Shown: positions 7,857-18,061, counted from the first letter of the stretch. The stretch: DNA of 64,000 nt from Pseudoalteromonas sp. T1lg75 (GCF_002964705.1 NZ_PQCD01000003.1:99490-163489), one strand, 5' to 3'. Translations and numbers: made by a program. The notes: generated by a model not told the origin, from the sequence alone.

Positions 7857-7991
7857 ATTTAATTCCTTATAAACCAAAAAATACCAAATATTATACAATT
7901 TAACAAAAGCTTAACTATTGAACAGTTTTTGCAAAAATTTTTCGCAGGCACCCAGCCTGAATTGGCAAAGTGAGGTTAAAAGGGCAAAAAA

Positions 7992-8019
7992 GAAAGAATA
8001 AGGGGAGCCGACGCTCCCC
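7992..8019 (-). terminator. polA terminator
   Basis: Stem GGGGAGC / GCTCCCC with a 4-base loop, 14 bp after the polA stop codon, followed on the minus strand by a T-rich stretch (TTATTCTTTC). Confidence 0.85.
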
Positions 8020-8032
8020 CCTTTATTTTGAC

Positions 8033-10765
8033 TTAATGTGCTTGTTGCCAGTTGTCGCCACTGTCGGCTTCGGCGATCAAGGGCACATCCAGCTCGGCGG
8101 CTGCGGCCATCAGCGCACAAATTTGCTCTGTGTAGGCTGCAACATTCTGCTCCTCGATTTCAAACACCAATTCATCGTGCACCTGCATCAGGATCTTCAC
8201 GCTGTCCTTGGGCTGTTCTTTTACCCACTGATGTACAGCGATCATGGCTTTTTTGATGATATCTGCGGCCGTACCCTGCATCGGCGCGTTGATCGCTGCA
8301 CGCTCGGCGGCCTTACGGCGAGCACCGTTGCGGGCGTTGATCTCGGGCAAATGCAAACGACGACCAAAGAGGGTTTCCACATAGCCCTTATCGGCGGCAC
8401 TTTCACGAGTACGCTCCATATACTCTAAAACACCTGGGAAGCGCTCAAAGTACTTATCCATATAGTGCTGGGCTTCGTGGCGCGGAATATCTAACTGACG
8501 AGCCAAACCAAATGCCGACATGCCATAAATCAAACCGAAGTTAACGGCCTTGGCCTTACGACGCATATCGCTGGTTACCTCATCGAGTGGCACCGAGAAA
8601 ACTTCACTGGCGGTGGCGCTGTGCACATCCAGTCCCTCAGCAAAGGCATTAAGCAAACCCTTATCCTGAGATAGGTGCGCCATAATACGTAACTCGATTT
8701 GCGAGTAGTCGGCGGCGACGATTTTATAGCCGGGACTGGCGACAAAGGCTTCGCGAATACGACGGCCCTCTTCCGAACGAATCGGAATATTCTGTAAGTT
8801 CGGATCCGTCGAGCTTAAACGCCCGGTGGCCGTTACCGCCTGATGATAGGAGGTATGCACCCGCTTGGTTTTCTCATTGACCATCAACGGCAGCTTATCC
8901 GTGTAGGTGGACTTAAGCTTAGATAAACCGCGGTGCTCGATGATCAATTTAGGCAATGGATAATCGTGGGCCAGCTCCTGCAATACCTCTTCGGCCGTAG
9001 AAGGTGCCCCCTTCGGGGTTTTCTTAATCACCGGCAGTTCAAGCTTCTCAAATAAGATGGCTTGCAATTGTTTCGGGGAGCCGAGGTTAAACTCCTCACC
9101 GGCCATCTCATAGGCTTCTTTTTCCAGCTCCTGTAGACGCTCACCCAGACGTTGCGAGTGCTGCGCCAGCATCTGCGAGTCAATCACCACACCGGTACGC
9201 TCGATATCGGAAAGCACCTCGACCAAGGGTAATTCAATATCGCAAAACACCGACTTCAGCTTGTCATCGGCTGCGACCTTAGGCCATAAATGCTGATGCA
9301 AACGCAGGGTAATATCGGCGTCTTCGGCGGCGTAAGGAGCGGCTTTTTCTAGCTCGATTTGGTTAAAGGTCAGCTGCTTTTTACCCTTGCCAGCAATGTC
9401 CTCAAAACTGATATTTTTGTGGCCCAGGTATTTTAACGCCAGCGAGTCCATATCATGGCGGGTGCCGACGCTGTTAAATACGTAGGACTCCAGCATGGTG
9501 TCGAAGGCAATGCCGTTAAATTCGATGCCAGCATTGGCGAGAATACTCTTATCGTATTTAAGGTTTTGTCCGACCTTGGCTTTATTTTTATCGCTTAAGA
9601 TAGGCCCTAGCTTGGCCAGAATCAACTCCAACGGCAGCTGCTCGGGAGCCCCTGGATAGTCATGGGTAATGGGTAAATAAGCGGCTTCGCCTACTTCCAC
9701 GGCAAAGCTCATGCCCACAAGCTGCGCCTGCATATAGTCCACACTGGTGGTTTCGGTATCAAAGGCAATCAGCTCGGCATCCTGTAACTTCTTAACCCAG
9801 GTATCTAGCTGCTCTTCGGTTAAGATGGTTTCATAATGGGCGTCCGCTTTCGGTACTTCCTGTGCATCAGTAGGCGTGTCTAAATGGGTGTCGGTATCCG
9901 TGCCCTTATCCAGCAGCTCGGCGAGCCAGCGGCGGAATTCACATTCACCGTATAGTTTAATTAATGCATCGGTATCCGGCTCAAGTAATTTCAGCGTCTC
10001 AAGATCGGATTCAAGCTCGACATCAAGCTTAATGGTTGCCAGCTCATAGCTCAGTGGCAATTGACCAACCGCATTACGCAGCTTTTCACCAATTTTGCCT
10101 TTGATCTCATCGGCATGATCAATAACCCCTTGTAAGGAATCATATTTGTCCAGCCACTTCACCGCGGTTTTCGGGCCACAACCCTCAACACCTGGGATAT
10201 TATCAACCTTATCACCCATGAGAGCGAGGTAATCGATAATACGCTCCGGGCCCACACCAAACTTTTCTTTTACCGAGTCGGGATCGGAAATACTGTTGGT
10301 CATGGTGTTGATCAGGGTGACATGCTCGTTCACCAGCTGCGCCATGTCTTTATCGCCGGTCGAGATCAACACGTGGCGTTTTTGCTCGCTGGCGATACGG
10401 GCATAGGTGCCAATCACATCATCCGCTTCCACACCTTCAATGCTGATCAGCGGAAAACCCATGGCCCGAATGATCTCGTGCAAGGGGGCAATCTGGCTGC
10501 GCAGGTCATCCGGCATAGGCGGGCGATGCGCCTTATATTCGCTGTACATATCGTTGCGGAAGGTTTTGCCCTTGGCATCAAAGACCACCACCATATGGGT
10601 TGGGTCATATTGCTTTACCAGGCTTTTAAGCATATTCACCACACCATAGATGGCGCCGGTGGCCTCCCCTTTGGAGTTAGTCAAATGCGGTGGCGCATGA
10701 TAGGCGCGAAACAAATAGGAGGAGCCGTCGACTAAGATAAGCGGATTTTCAGGGATTTGCGCCAT
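8033..10765 (-). CDS. polA: DNA polymerase I
   Basis: A 910-aa three-domain enzyme used in repair and Okazaki-fragment processing. Residues 1 to about 290 form the 5' nuclease domain ([35 protein letters not shown]). The proofreading 3'-5' exonuclease keeps its catalytic DTET motif in [13 protein letters not shown] near residue 335. The polymerase domain has motif A ([13 protein letters not shown]), motif B ([14 protein letters not shown]) and motif C (QVHDELVFE). All functions look intact. It is followed by a terminator and the candidate RNA gene. Confidence 0.98.
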   Translation of the reverse strand: MAQIPENPLILVDGSSYLFRAYHAPPHLTNSKGEATGAIYGVVNMLKSLVKQYDPTHMVVVFDAKGKTFRNDMYSEYKAHRPPMPDDLRSQIAPLHEIIRAMGFPLISIEGVEADDVIGTYARIASEQKRHVLISTGDKDMAQLVNEHVTLINTMTNSISDPDSVKEKFGVGPERIIDYLALMGDKVDNIPGVEGCGPKTAVKWLDKYDSLQGVIDHADEIKGKIGEKLRNAVGQLPLSYELATIKLDVELESDLETLKLLEPDTDALIKLYGECEFRRWLAELLDKGTDTDTHLDTPTDAQEVPKADAHYETILTEEQLDTWVKKLQDAELIAFDTETTSVDYMQAQLVGMSFAVEVGEAAYLPITHDYPGAPEQLPLELILAKLGPILSDKNKAKVGQNLKYDKSILANAGIEFNGIAFDTMLESYVFNSVGTRHDMDSLALKYLGHKNISFEDIAGKGKKQLTFNQIELEKAAPYAAEDADITLRLHQHLWPKVAADDKLKSVFCDIELPLVEVLSDIERTGVVIDSQMLAQHSQRLGERLQELEKEAYEMAGEEFNLGSPKQLQAILFEKLELPVIKKTPKGAPSTAEEVLQELAHDYPLPKLIIEHRGLSKLKSTYTDKLPLMVNEKTKRVHTSYHQAVTATGRLSSTDPNLQNIPIRSEEGRRIREAFVASPGYKIVAADYSQIELRIMAHLSQDKGLLNAFAEGLDVHSATASEVFSVPLDEVTSDMRRKAKAVNFGLIYGMSAFGLARQLDIPRHEAQHYMDKYFERFPGVLEYMERTRESAADKGYVETLFGRRLHLPEINARNGARRKAAERAAINAPMQGTAADIIKKAMIAVHQWVKEQPKDSVKILMQVHDELVFEIEEQNVAAYTEQICALMAAAAELDVPLIAEADSGDNWQQAH

Positions 10766-11342
10766 TTTTCAGCACTCTAATAGGGTTATTGCTAATGGCT
10801 AAAGGATGCCATAAGGCGACTAAGAAAACGAGCAACAAAATGGTGCAAACCGTCTTTACGCTGAGTTCTTAGGCTCGATTTGTCATTGTTGACTATAAGA
10901 TGCCTACCGTCGCAGAAAATGATCGGGGAAAAACAGTGTCACCCTGTCTGTGCGTTGCACTGATCCGGCGCATTTGCACCATTATAAGCTGTGGATAACT
11001 TTGTAGATAAAAAGCACGAGAAAACCTCCGAAGTCATAAAACTGACATCAGATTAAATTTAACTCTTTGTTTTTAAGCGAAAAAAAGAAGAGACTCCGTA
11101 TCTTATTTTCTTATTATTTTTTTAATCCTTTGTGGAAAGTGGTTATTGGTAAGGAGCGTTTAGAGTAACCCTTCTAAATAACCAGCTAAGCATTCTAGCA
11201 TAATGGATCAAAGATCCCAGCGATCCTTTATAACTTTTTTCTCTTAAGCTATGGTTCATAAAGCATAAATGAGCATTGACGGGAGCTGGCTTAGCTGGCT
11301 ACCTTACTGTTTTAGTTAATTTTCAGTTAGGAATTCAAAGTT
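10766..11342. other. 577-bp intergenic region, polA / elbB (divergent)
   Basis: No ORF of note. It must hold the promoters of both flanking genes. It contains a perfect DnaA box (TGTGGATAA, 10990-10998), a near match 12 bp on (TGTAGATAA, 11002-11010), an AT-rich tract around 11040-11135, and three GATC sites within 20 bp (11206-11225). These are suggestive of DnaA/Dam involvement but too few for a chromosomal origin. Confidence 0.5.
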
Positions 11343-11993
11343 ATGACCAAGGTAGCGATCATCCTTAGCGGCTGTGGCGTGTTTGATGGGGCCGAAATTC
11401 ACGAATCGGTATTAACCCTGCTTTATCTCGATCTGGCTGGCGCCCAATACCAGTGTTTTGCCCCCAATATCAATCAACACCATGTACTCAACCACCTGAC
11501 CGGTGAAGAACAGCCGCAAACACGCAATGTTCTTGAAGAAGCAGCGCGCATTGCCCGCGGTGAGATCCTTGATCTAAAAGAGTTGAACGTTGACGACTAC
11601 GATGCCCTGGTAGTGCCTGGCGGCTTTGGCGCCGCAAAAAACCTTTGCGACTTTGCCCTAAAAGGCCCTAATAGCAGCCTTAACGCCGACGTTGAGCGCG
11701 CATGTAAGGCCTTCGCCGAGCAGCATAAACCCGCCGCCTACCTGTGTATTGCCCCGGCGATTATCGCCCATATCTATCCGCAAGGTACCAAGGCGACCAT
11801 AGGCAATGATGCCGACACCGCCGCCGCGCTGACCGCGTTAGGCGCCGAACATGTAGAGTGCAGCGTTGATAACATAGTGGTTGATGAGCAGGCCAAGGTG
11901 GTTTCTACTCCGGCTTATATGCTGGCAGGCTCGATTAAGGAAGCGGCCAGCGGCATTGAAAAGGCAATTAATAAGTTGCTGAGCTTGGTTTGA
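11343..11993 (+). CDS. elbB: ElbB family glyoxalase / isoprenoid biosynthesis protein
   Basis: A 216-aa member of the DJ-1/PfpI superfamily matching ElbB: LSGCGVFDGAEIHESV at the N-terminus, DALVVPGGFGAAKNLC in the middle and the nucleophile-elbow Cys in AAYLCIAPAII. ElbB has glyoxalase activity in vitro and was linked to isoprenoid metabolism; its cellular role is not settled. It is monocistronic as far as can be seen, with a 12-bp inverted repeat downstream. Confidence 0.93.
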   Translation: MTKVAIILSGCGVFDGAEIHESVLTLLYLDLAGAQYQCFAPNINQHHVLNHLTGEEQPQTRNVLEEAARIARGEILDLKELNVDDYDALVVPGGFGAAKNLCDFALKGPNSSLNADVERACKAFAEQHKPAAYLCIAPAIIAHIYPQGTKATIGNDADTAAALTALGAEHVECSVDNIVVDEQAKVVSTPAYMLAGSIKEAASGIEKAINKLLSLV

Positions 11994-12041
11994 TGGGTGA
12001 ACAAAAAACAACCAAATACAAGTAAAAATTTGCGCTAAAGC

Positions 12042-12088
12042 ATAAAATGCCTACTTTTTAACACATTAATAAAGGCTAGGCATTTTAT
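12042..12088. repeat. 12-bp perfect inverted repeat, elbB / cytochrome c5 gap
   Basis: ATAAAATGCCTA (12042-12053) and TAGGCATTTTAT (12077-12088) are exact inverted copies around a 23-base AT-rich loop. There is no clear T run. It could be a weak elbB terminator or a regulatory palindrome for the cytochrome gene. Confidence 0.55.
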
Positions 12089-12170
12089 AAATTGTTTGGC
12101 GAGGTTATAATTTGCCGATATTTCGTCACCCGGTCGCTTTGACCGCTAGCATCCGAATGAGCAAAGAAAC

Positions 12171-12563
12171 ATGAAGAAACTATCTGCCGCATTGTTATTG
12201 TTATCCACCGCTGTATACGCACAGCCTCAAGACAACGCTATGACCGAAGAAGCGATCAAGAAACGTCTTCAGCCTATTGGCGCAGTTTATCTAGCTGGTC
12301 AAACGGCTGCCGCTGATGCCGCCCCTGCTGGCCCGCGTAGTGGTGAACAAGTGTATCAGGCTTCGTGTTTCGCCTGTCACGGCTCTGGCGCACTAGGTGC
12401 ACCTAAAACAGAAGCCGACTGGGCACCACGTCTAGCCAAGGGTGAAGACACCCTGCTTGACCACGCAATTAACGGCTTTAACGCCATGCCTCCTCGCGGT
12501 ACCTGCATGGACTGTTCTGATGATGAGATCAAAGCCGCTATCGCATTTATGACTAAGCAGTAA
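12171..12563 (+). CDS. Cytochrome c5 family monohaem cytochrome
   Basis: A 130-aa periplasmic cytochrome. The signal peptide ends near AVYAQ (residue 18). The haem motif CFACH is at residues 66-70, the Met ligand region is MPPRG, and a second Cys pair (C112, C115 in GTCMDCSD) is the structural disulfide typical of cytochrome c5. Homologues shuttle electrons to cbb3 oxidase or nitrite/nitric-oxide reductases. The gene stands alone with a strong terminator after it. Confidence 0.92.
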   Translation: MKKLSAALLLLSTAVYAQPQDNAMTEEAIKKRLQPIGAVYLAGQTAAADAAPAGPRSGEQVYQASCFACHGSGALGAPKTEADWAPRLAKGEDTLLDHAINGFNAMPPRGTCMDCSDDEIKAAIAFMTKQ

Positions 12564-12589
12564 GCGCCTTAGCACCTAACATCTTGTTT

Positions 12590-12615
12590 AAAGGGAGGCT
12601 TTGCCTCCCTTTTTG
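12590..12615 (+). terminator. Cytochrome c5 terminator
   Basis: Stem AAAGGGAGG / CCTCCCTTT with a 5-base loop and a T run. Confidence 0.9.
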
Positions 12616-12685
12616 TTATCTGAATACCTTGACCTGGGTTACAAAAGATGGAATATTCGACGGTTAAGATTTAGCCAAAAACCTA

Positions 12686-15256
12686 GTGGCACGTTCAGTG
12701 GATGAGTGTTCGGTAAATAAGTTGCGTAAGCAAAACAAGCGGTTAAAGGAACTGCTGCAAAAATATAAGCATCAGCATCATCTGCAGTATGCGCTGATCG
12801 GCCTTTCAGAGCAGGCCAGTACACACCCGGATCTCAATTCCTTTTATCCCGCAATTCGACAACTCCTCGCCGACTATGTGCCCAGTAAAAACTTCTATGT
12901 GGTGTTACAAAACCCCAGCTCAGGGTTACTTGAACTCTCCTATTTCGTCGATCAAAAAGACACTCAGTCGCACCCTGAGCTAACCGAGCAACATTTTGAG
13001 CAAAGCCTCACCGGCTATGTGTTTCGCTCCCAGGCCACGGCGTATTTTAATCGCGCCACCATGGCGGCGGCAGTGGCAGAGGGTAAATTCAATTTACATG
13101 GCACCCGCTCAGAGCATTGGTTAGGGGTCCCCATTTATCAAGACACCCAGGTTATCGGCGTCATGGTGTCGCAAAGTTATGAGCAAGAGCTTGGCTACAG
13201 CCAGGAGCAAATAGAGCTGTTCGAGGTGATCGCCCTGTACTTGGCCACCGCCATAGAAAGGGTGAAAAAACGCGAGCTCTTAGAGCGACAGGTGGAACAG
13301 CGCACCCTGGCACTCACACAAAGTAATCACGCCCTCAATGAGGAAATTGCCCAGCGCAAAAAGGCACTGAAGCGCCAGCAAACCCTGTTTCAAATTGCCG
13401 AACTCGCCACCCAGGCGATCCAGATAGACGATGTGTATTACCATGTTCATCAGATCATGAAATCCATCACTTATGCACAAAACCTCTATATTGCCCTGTA
13501 TGATCGCGATAATAATTGGCTGACCTTTCCATATGCCGTTGATGAAAGCGACCCGGACTTTAGCCCCCGCCCTTTTGCCAAAGGCTACAGTGAGTTAGTG
13601 CTTACCAGCAAAAAATGCCAATTGATCAGCCGAGAGCGCGGTGAACAACTGTGCCAACAGGGCCTGGTCGAGCGCACCCGGGCGCTTACCCAAACCGGAC
13701 GCTGCACCAGTTGGCTCGGCGCGCCGCTGAAAACCGCTCAGGGAGTTATTGGCTTGATCGCCTGTCAAGCCTACAACAATAAATATGAGTTTGTGCAAGA
13801 AGACGTCGAGCTGATCGCCTACGTTTCCAATCAAATTGCCAATGTCTTACAAAACCAGCTCTCACAGCAGGCACTCAGGCAAAGTCATCAGCAGTTGGAA
13901 TTGCGTGTGGCCGAGAAAACCAAGGAGCTGCGCCAGGCCAATGTCCATCTGCAACTGCAAATAGACGAGCGGCGTAAAATAGAGCAGCAGTTGTACCATG
14001 ACGCCCATCACGATGCCCTTACCGGGCTGCCCAATCGCAATCTTTTTATCGCCCAGCTCGAGCGCACCATGGCACATTATCAGAACCTGCCCGAACAAAA
14101 TTTTGCCGTGCTCTTTATCGACCTCGATAAGTTTAAAGACATCAATGATCAGCTCGGACACCAGTTCGGCGATCAATTCCTGATTGCCGTGGCCACCAAG
14201 TTAAAACAATGCGTGCGCGAACACGATTTGATCGCCCGTTTGGGCGGCGATGAATTTGTCGTCTTGCTTTCACGCCTGCAAGAAAAGCAGCAGGCCGAGG
14301 ATGTGGCCAAACGCATTATTGCGGTGATGCAACAGCCCTTCTGTCATCAGGGTAACTGCATTCAAGGCGGCGCCAGCATAGGCATTACCTTTAGCCATGA
14401 GCACTATGGTGACATTGATGAGGTGATCCGCGATGCCGATGCGGCCATGTATTACGCCAAGCAAAGCGGTAAAGGGCGCTTTGAGTTTTATCATCCCTTA
14501 CTGAGTTATACCGATGAGCAAGCGCACCGGCCAAGCGAGCACCATTTAATGGACTTACACACCCATTTTCAAAGCAGTCAGGTGTTCGGTGCCGACCAGC
14601 AACCAATTTGCCAATTGCTCAGCGCCTATGGCGAGCATCCGGTGCTCGGCAGCACCAGTTTCGAGCAACTTAAACGCTTTGGCAGCGATCGCTATGAACT
14701 GGCCCAGGTGGAGCTAAAATTATTGCAATCCGGCTTTGCCCAGCATCAAAATCAAGGCTTAACCCTGCTCAATTGCTCGGCGCAGCTACTAGAAGATGAG
14801 TATTTCCCCTCTCTGTACACGTGGGTGAGCCAGATAGATGCCATCGAGCATTTATGCTTGCTGTTGGAGGAGCCGGAGTTGAGTTGTGCCAGTGCCAAGC
14901 AGCTGCACAATCTGGAGACCCTGAGCCAAAGTGGTGTGTACATCGGTCTGAATAACTTCGCCAAGGAGCGCTGTGAGCTTGGGCTGTTGGCACAATTCCC
15001 CTTCTACTGCGTGCTGTTAAGTAACACCTTTAGTCGTCGCCTGCTGCAAGAGCCTGCCTATGCACGTATGCTGCCCGGCATAGTGGCGCTGACCCAAGAG
15101 GCCAACTGTAAACTGATGACCAAATGCCCACAGGCTTCGGCCGAGCGTGATAAGCTTGAGCGCCTAGGCATAGAATACTTTGTCGGCCAGCGCTCGCCGC
15201 TGGCACAACAAAAACAACTAGATACGCTTACTTCTTTAGCATCGCCCGCAAATTAG
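12686..15256 (+). CDS. GAF-GAF-GGDEF protein with a degenerate EAL domain
   Basis: An 856-aa soluble cyclic-di-GMP signalling protein. Order: N-terminal coil, GAF domain (about 35-190), coiled coil, second GAF (about 230-390), coiled coil, GGDEF domain (about 435-600), EAL-like C-terminus. GGDEF is intact at 520-524 and the inhibitory RxxD site is REHD at 511-514, exactly five residues before it, so an active, feedback-controlled diguanylate cyclase is likely. The EAL region keeps the fold pattern but lacks the catalytic signature: the EAL-equivalent reads LLEEPEL and the DDFG equivalent LNNFA. It has no transmembrane segment. The start is uncertain (GTG at 12686, no clear ribosome site). Its 3' end overlaps the reconstructed end of rep by 29 bp. 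Confidence 0.9.
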   Translation: MARSVDECSVNKLRKQNKRLKELLQKYKHQHHLQYALIGLSEQASTHPDLNSFYPAIRQLLADYVPSKNFYVVLQNPSSGLLELSYFVDQKDTQSHPELTEQHFEQSLTGYVFRSQATAYFNRATMAAAVAEGKFNLHGTRSEHWLGVPIYQDTQVIGVMVSQSYEQELGYSQEQIELFEVIALYLATAIERVKKRELLERQVEQRTLALTQSNHALNEEIAQRKKALKRQQTLFQIAELATQAIQIDDVYYHVHQIMKSITYAQNLYIALYDRDNNWLTFPYAVDESDPDFSPRPFAKGYSELVLTSKKCQLISRERGEQLCQQGLVERTRALTQTGRCTSWLGAPLKTAQGVIGLIACQAYNNKYEFVQEDVELIAYVSNQIANVLQNQLSQQALRQSHQQLELRVAEKTKELRQANVHLQLQIDERRKIEQQLYHDAHHDALTGLPNRNLFIAQLERTMAHYQNLPEQNFAVLFIDLDKFKDINDQLGHQFGDQFLIAVATKLKQCVREHDLIARLGGDEFVVLLSRLQEKQQAEDVAKRIIAVMQQPFCHQGNCIQGGASIGITFSHEHYGDIDEVIRDADAAMYYAKQSGKGRFEFYHPLLSYTDEQAHRPSEHHLMDLHTHFQSSQVFGADQQPICQLLSAYGEHPVLGSTSFEQLKRFGSDRYELAQVELKLLQSGFAQHQNQGLTLLNCSAQLLEDEYFPSLYTWVSQIDAIEHLCLLLEEPELSCASAKQLHNLETLSQSGVYIGLNNFAKERCELGLLAQFPFYCVLLSNTFSRRLLQEPAYARMLPGIVALTQEANCKLMTKCPQASAERDKLERLGIEYFVGQRSPLAQQKQLDTLTSLASPAN

Positions 15257-17241
15257 CGACCCGTGCCTGCCCCTGTTGCATGCGCTGCTCTTGGTTTTGC
15301 GGCGGCTTTCTCGCCTCAAAGGCAAGATCCTGCTGCGGCAGCTCCTCAACAAAGCGACTGATCTCCGGCGTGATCACCTCACCGAATTGACGGCGGGTTT
15401 TGGGCATAGGTCATTACCAGTTCCTGCTGGGCCCGGGTAATACCCACATAGGCTAAACGGCGCTCTTCTTCGACATTGTCCTCATCGATGCTGCTTTGAT
15501 GCGGCAGCAGGCCTTCTTCCATGCCAACCATAAACACATAGGGATATTCCAGGCCCTTGGAAGCATGCAGGGTAAGCAATTGCACCGCATCGCTGTCGTC
15601 CTCTTCCTCATTACGCTCCATCATATCGCGCAGCGCCAGCTTGGTGACCACCTCAGGCAAGGTCAAAGGTTCATTATCGGCATCACCGGTGAGCATATCG
15701 GTGATCCAGCGGTACAGCTCGGAAACGTTCTTCATACGCATCTCGGCGGCCTTGGCGCTGGTCGAGGTTTCGTACAAATAGGCTTCGTAGTTGATCTGGC
15801 GCACCAGATCCTTGACCGCCTCCAGGGTGTCGCTGCGCTGGGCATTATCGGCCAGCTCCACCACCCAGCGAGCAAAGCCCATCAAGGCATTAAAGCCACG
15901 CCCTTGCAGGCGCCCGGCTAGCTCGGGCTCAAAACAGGCGGCAAACAAGCTGATGTGTTTTTCATTGGCCAGACTACCGAGTTTTTCCAAGGTCACCGGG
16001 CCGATTTCCCGCTTCGGGGTGTTGACGATGCGCAAAAACGCATTGTCGTCATCCTGGTTCACCAAGAGGCGTAAATAAGCCATCATGTCCTTGATTTCTG
16101 CTCGGCCAAAAAACGACATGCCGCCGCTGATCTTGTAGGGAATGCGGTTGCTCATCAGCGCCTTTTCAAATAACCGGGCCTGATGGTTACCGCGGTAAAG
16201 AATGGCGTAATCCTTGTAATTGGTGCGTTTGGTAAACTTATGGGAGATGATCTCCGCCACCACCCGCTCCGCCTCATGCTCCTCATCCCGGGTGGCGATC
16301 ACCTTGATCTCCTCGCCATAATTGAGCTCACTAAAGAGCTTTTTATCGAACACATGGGGGTTATTGGCGATCAGTATATTGGCCGCCTTTAGGATGCGTC
16401 CGGCGCTGCGGTAGTTTTGTTCCAGCTTGATCAGACGCAAACCGGGAAAGTCTTTACTGAGCAGCACCAGGTTTTGTGGCTTGGCACCACGCCAGGAATA
16501 AATGGATTGGTCGTCGTCGCCTACCACGGTAAAGCGGGCGCGCTGCCCCACCAAGAGTTTCACCAACTGATATTGACTGGTGTTGGTGTCCTGGTATTCG
16601 TCAACCAGCAGATAACGAAAACGGTTTTGCCAGCGCTCGCGCACCTCGGCATTGGAGCCCAGCAAGAGGGTTGGGATCATAATGAGATCGTCAAAGTCCA
16701 TGGCGTTATAGGCGCGCAACTGGGTTTGATAGCGGGCATAAAGCTGAGCAAACAGCGCCTTTTGCGGCTCCCTAGCCATGGCAATGGCTTGCGGCGGCAG
16801 GATCAGCTCGTTTTTCCAATCGCCAATTTGCATTTTCAGCAGATTGAGTAAATCTTTATCCCCTTGCAATTCATCGGCGGTCAGCTCATTAAGCAGCTGA
16901 TTGGTATCCTGATCATCAAACAGGGAAAAGCCCGCCTTAAAGCCTAAGGTCTTCAGCTCTTTTTTAATGATCTCCAAACCCAAGGTGTGAAAGGTCGATA
17001 CCCACAAGCCCTTGGCCTCTTGCTTGCCCAAGGTTTGCGCCACCCGCTCACGCATTTCCCGCGCCGCCTTGTTAGTAAAGGTCACCGCAGCAATATTTCG
17101 CGCCTGATACTGGCAGTTTTGCACCAGGTGGGCGATTTTATTGGTAATAACCCGGGTTTTGCCCGAGCCGGCACCGGCCAACACCAGGCAGGGTCCGCTA
17201 ATGTACTTTACCGCTTCATTTTGCTGGGGATTGAGCTTCAT
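15228..17241 (-). CDS. rep: ATP-dependent DNA helicase Rep, frameshifted near the 3' end
   Basis: UvrD/Rep-family 3'-5' helicase that helps replication forks pass protein blocks. It has Walker A AGAGSGKT, the DEYQDTN Walker B and the [11 protein letters not shown] and [13 protein letters not shown] motifs. The open frame stops at 15379 after [11 protein letters not shown], but one base of frame correction in the C3A4C3 tract at 15394-15404 restores [20 protein letters not shown] and continues to a stop at 15228, giving the normal 670 aa. This is probably a sequence error. Start taken at ATG 17241; a GTG two codons upstream is possible. Confidence 0.9.
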
Positions 17242-17364
17242 AAACACTAATCTAAATCACATGGGACCGGCTATTTTAGCCTATCTGTGAGCGCGATACA
17301 GCCATGATAGGCAGGGCTTGGGAAATTAGTTACACTTAGGGCAGATAAAGATAGGAGCCAGAAC

Positions 17365-17637
17365 ATGATTAACCCGAGCAAAATTGAAGAAATCGCCCGC
17401 CAAATCGGCAGCAACATGCCAAAAGGCATGCGCGATATCGCCGAGAATTTTGAGACCAAAACCAAACAGGTATTGCAAAACAAACTGGCTGAAATGGATT
17501 TTGTCAGCCGTGAAGAGTTCGATATTCAAAGCCAGGTGCTGGTGCGCACGCGCGAAAAACTAACGGCACTGGAAGAGAAGGTCGCTGCGCTTGAAGCCAT
17601 GCTGGCGGCACAAGCGAAGGACGCTGACGCAGAGTAA
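17365..17637 (+). CDS. ubiK: Ubiquinone biosynthesis accessory factor UbiK (YqiC)
   Basis: A 90-aa protein of the BMFP/YqiC family: an N-terminal amphipathic part (SKIEEIARQIGSNMPKGMRDI), then a C-terminal coiled coil (LTALEEKVAALEAMLAAQ). UbiK works with UbiJ in the complex that carries out aerobic ubiquinone hydroxylations. It is divergent from rep. The next feature downstream is a repeat. Confidence 0.92.
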   Translation: MINPSKIEEIARQIGSNMPKGMRDIAENFETKTKQVLQNKLAEMDFVSREEFDIQSQVLVRTREKLTALEEKVAALEAMLAAQAKDADAE

Positions 17638-17689
17638 GCTTTCTCTAGCTTTAGTGGTATACGAACCACTGATGTCCTCCTTGGTATCT

Positions 17690-17791
17690 TGTCGCGTTGG
17701 GCGACGAGCGACCGAAGCACAGCTTCGCAGCGCGAGAAGGTGGAGGCATGGATGCCGTAACTTCGTCACGAACAGGAACCAAGCTTCTCGC
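17690..17791. repeat. Hairpin-rich dispersed repeat, copy 1
   Basis: A 22-bp core at 17710-17731, containing CGAAGC-ACA-GCTTCG as a small hairpin, is identical to 63528-63549. Similar text follows in both copies (CATGGA, then ACCAAGCT). Here the element is also bounded by GCGAGAAG (17732-17739) and CTTCTCGC, an inverted pair. No ORF is apparent. It looks like a REP-like non-coding element. The rest of 17638-18061 shows nothing else I can identify. Confidence 0.65.
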
Positions 17792-18061
17792 CCCCCTTTT
17801 CGGATGCAATATAAGGGGATTAAGCTGATACATCTGAGTTTCAATTTAGCTTAAGGCAATTTGTAAGTTTGATTAGAGAAGAGCGGTCGTTCATCGATTG
17901 TTCCCTTCAACCTAGTTTCTTTCACTTTCCATCTGATTTAACATGAGTTTTTGCTTTCACTAATGAAACCTCATTCGTTTAATGCGCCGACCTTACAAGG
18001 TAGGCAAGCTTGCAAGGTCTCATTAATACCCTGTTATACATCTTAATAGATGAGAAATTAG

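Larger units (their letters stand above)
7676..7883 (-). ncRNA. Candidate structured RNA between polA and yceI
   Basis: This 449-bp gap between polA and yceI holds a self-contained minus-strand unit: a perfect TATAAT at 7895-7890 with no good -35, a 13-codon ORF, a G/C-rich stretch whose ends can pair (GGGG near 7823 with CCCC near 7722), and a strong terminator (stem 7707-7701/7690-7684, then CTTTTTCTTCC). E. coli has Spot 42 (spf) at the equivalent place after polA. I do not see the conserved Spot 42 5' sequence, so this is either a diverged or unrelated small RNA or a leader for yceI-DUF1285. Both ends are estimates. Confidence 0.5.

Noticed and set aside
7676..7883. Spot 42 (spf) RNA
   Set aside because: The position fits, but I do not find the conserved 5' segment or the typical terminator of Spot 42, so I did not assign the name.
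10766..11342. Chromosomal replication origin
   Set aside because: Only one perfect DnaA box and one near match, few GATC sites, and none of the usual origin neighbours (dnaA, mnmG, mioC).
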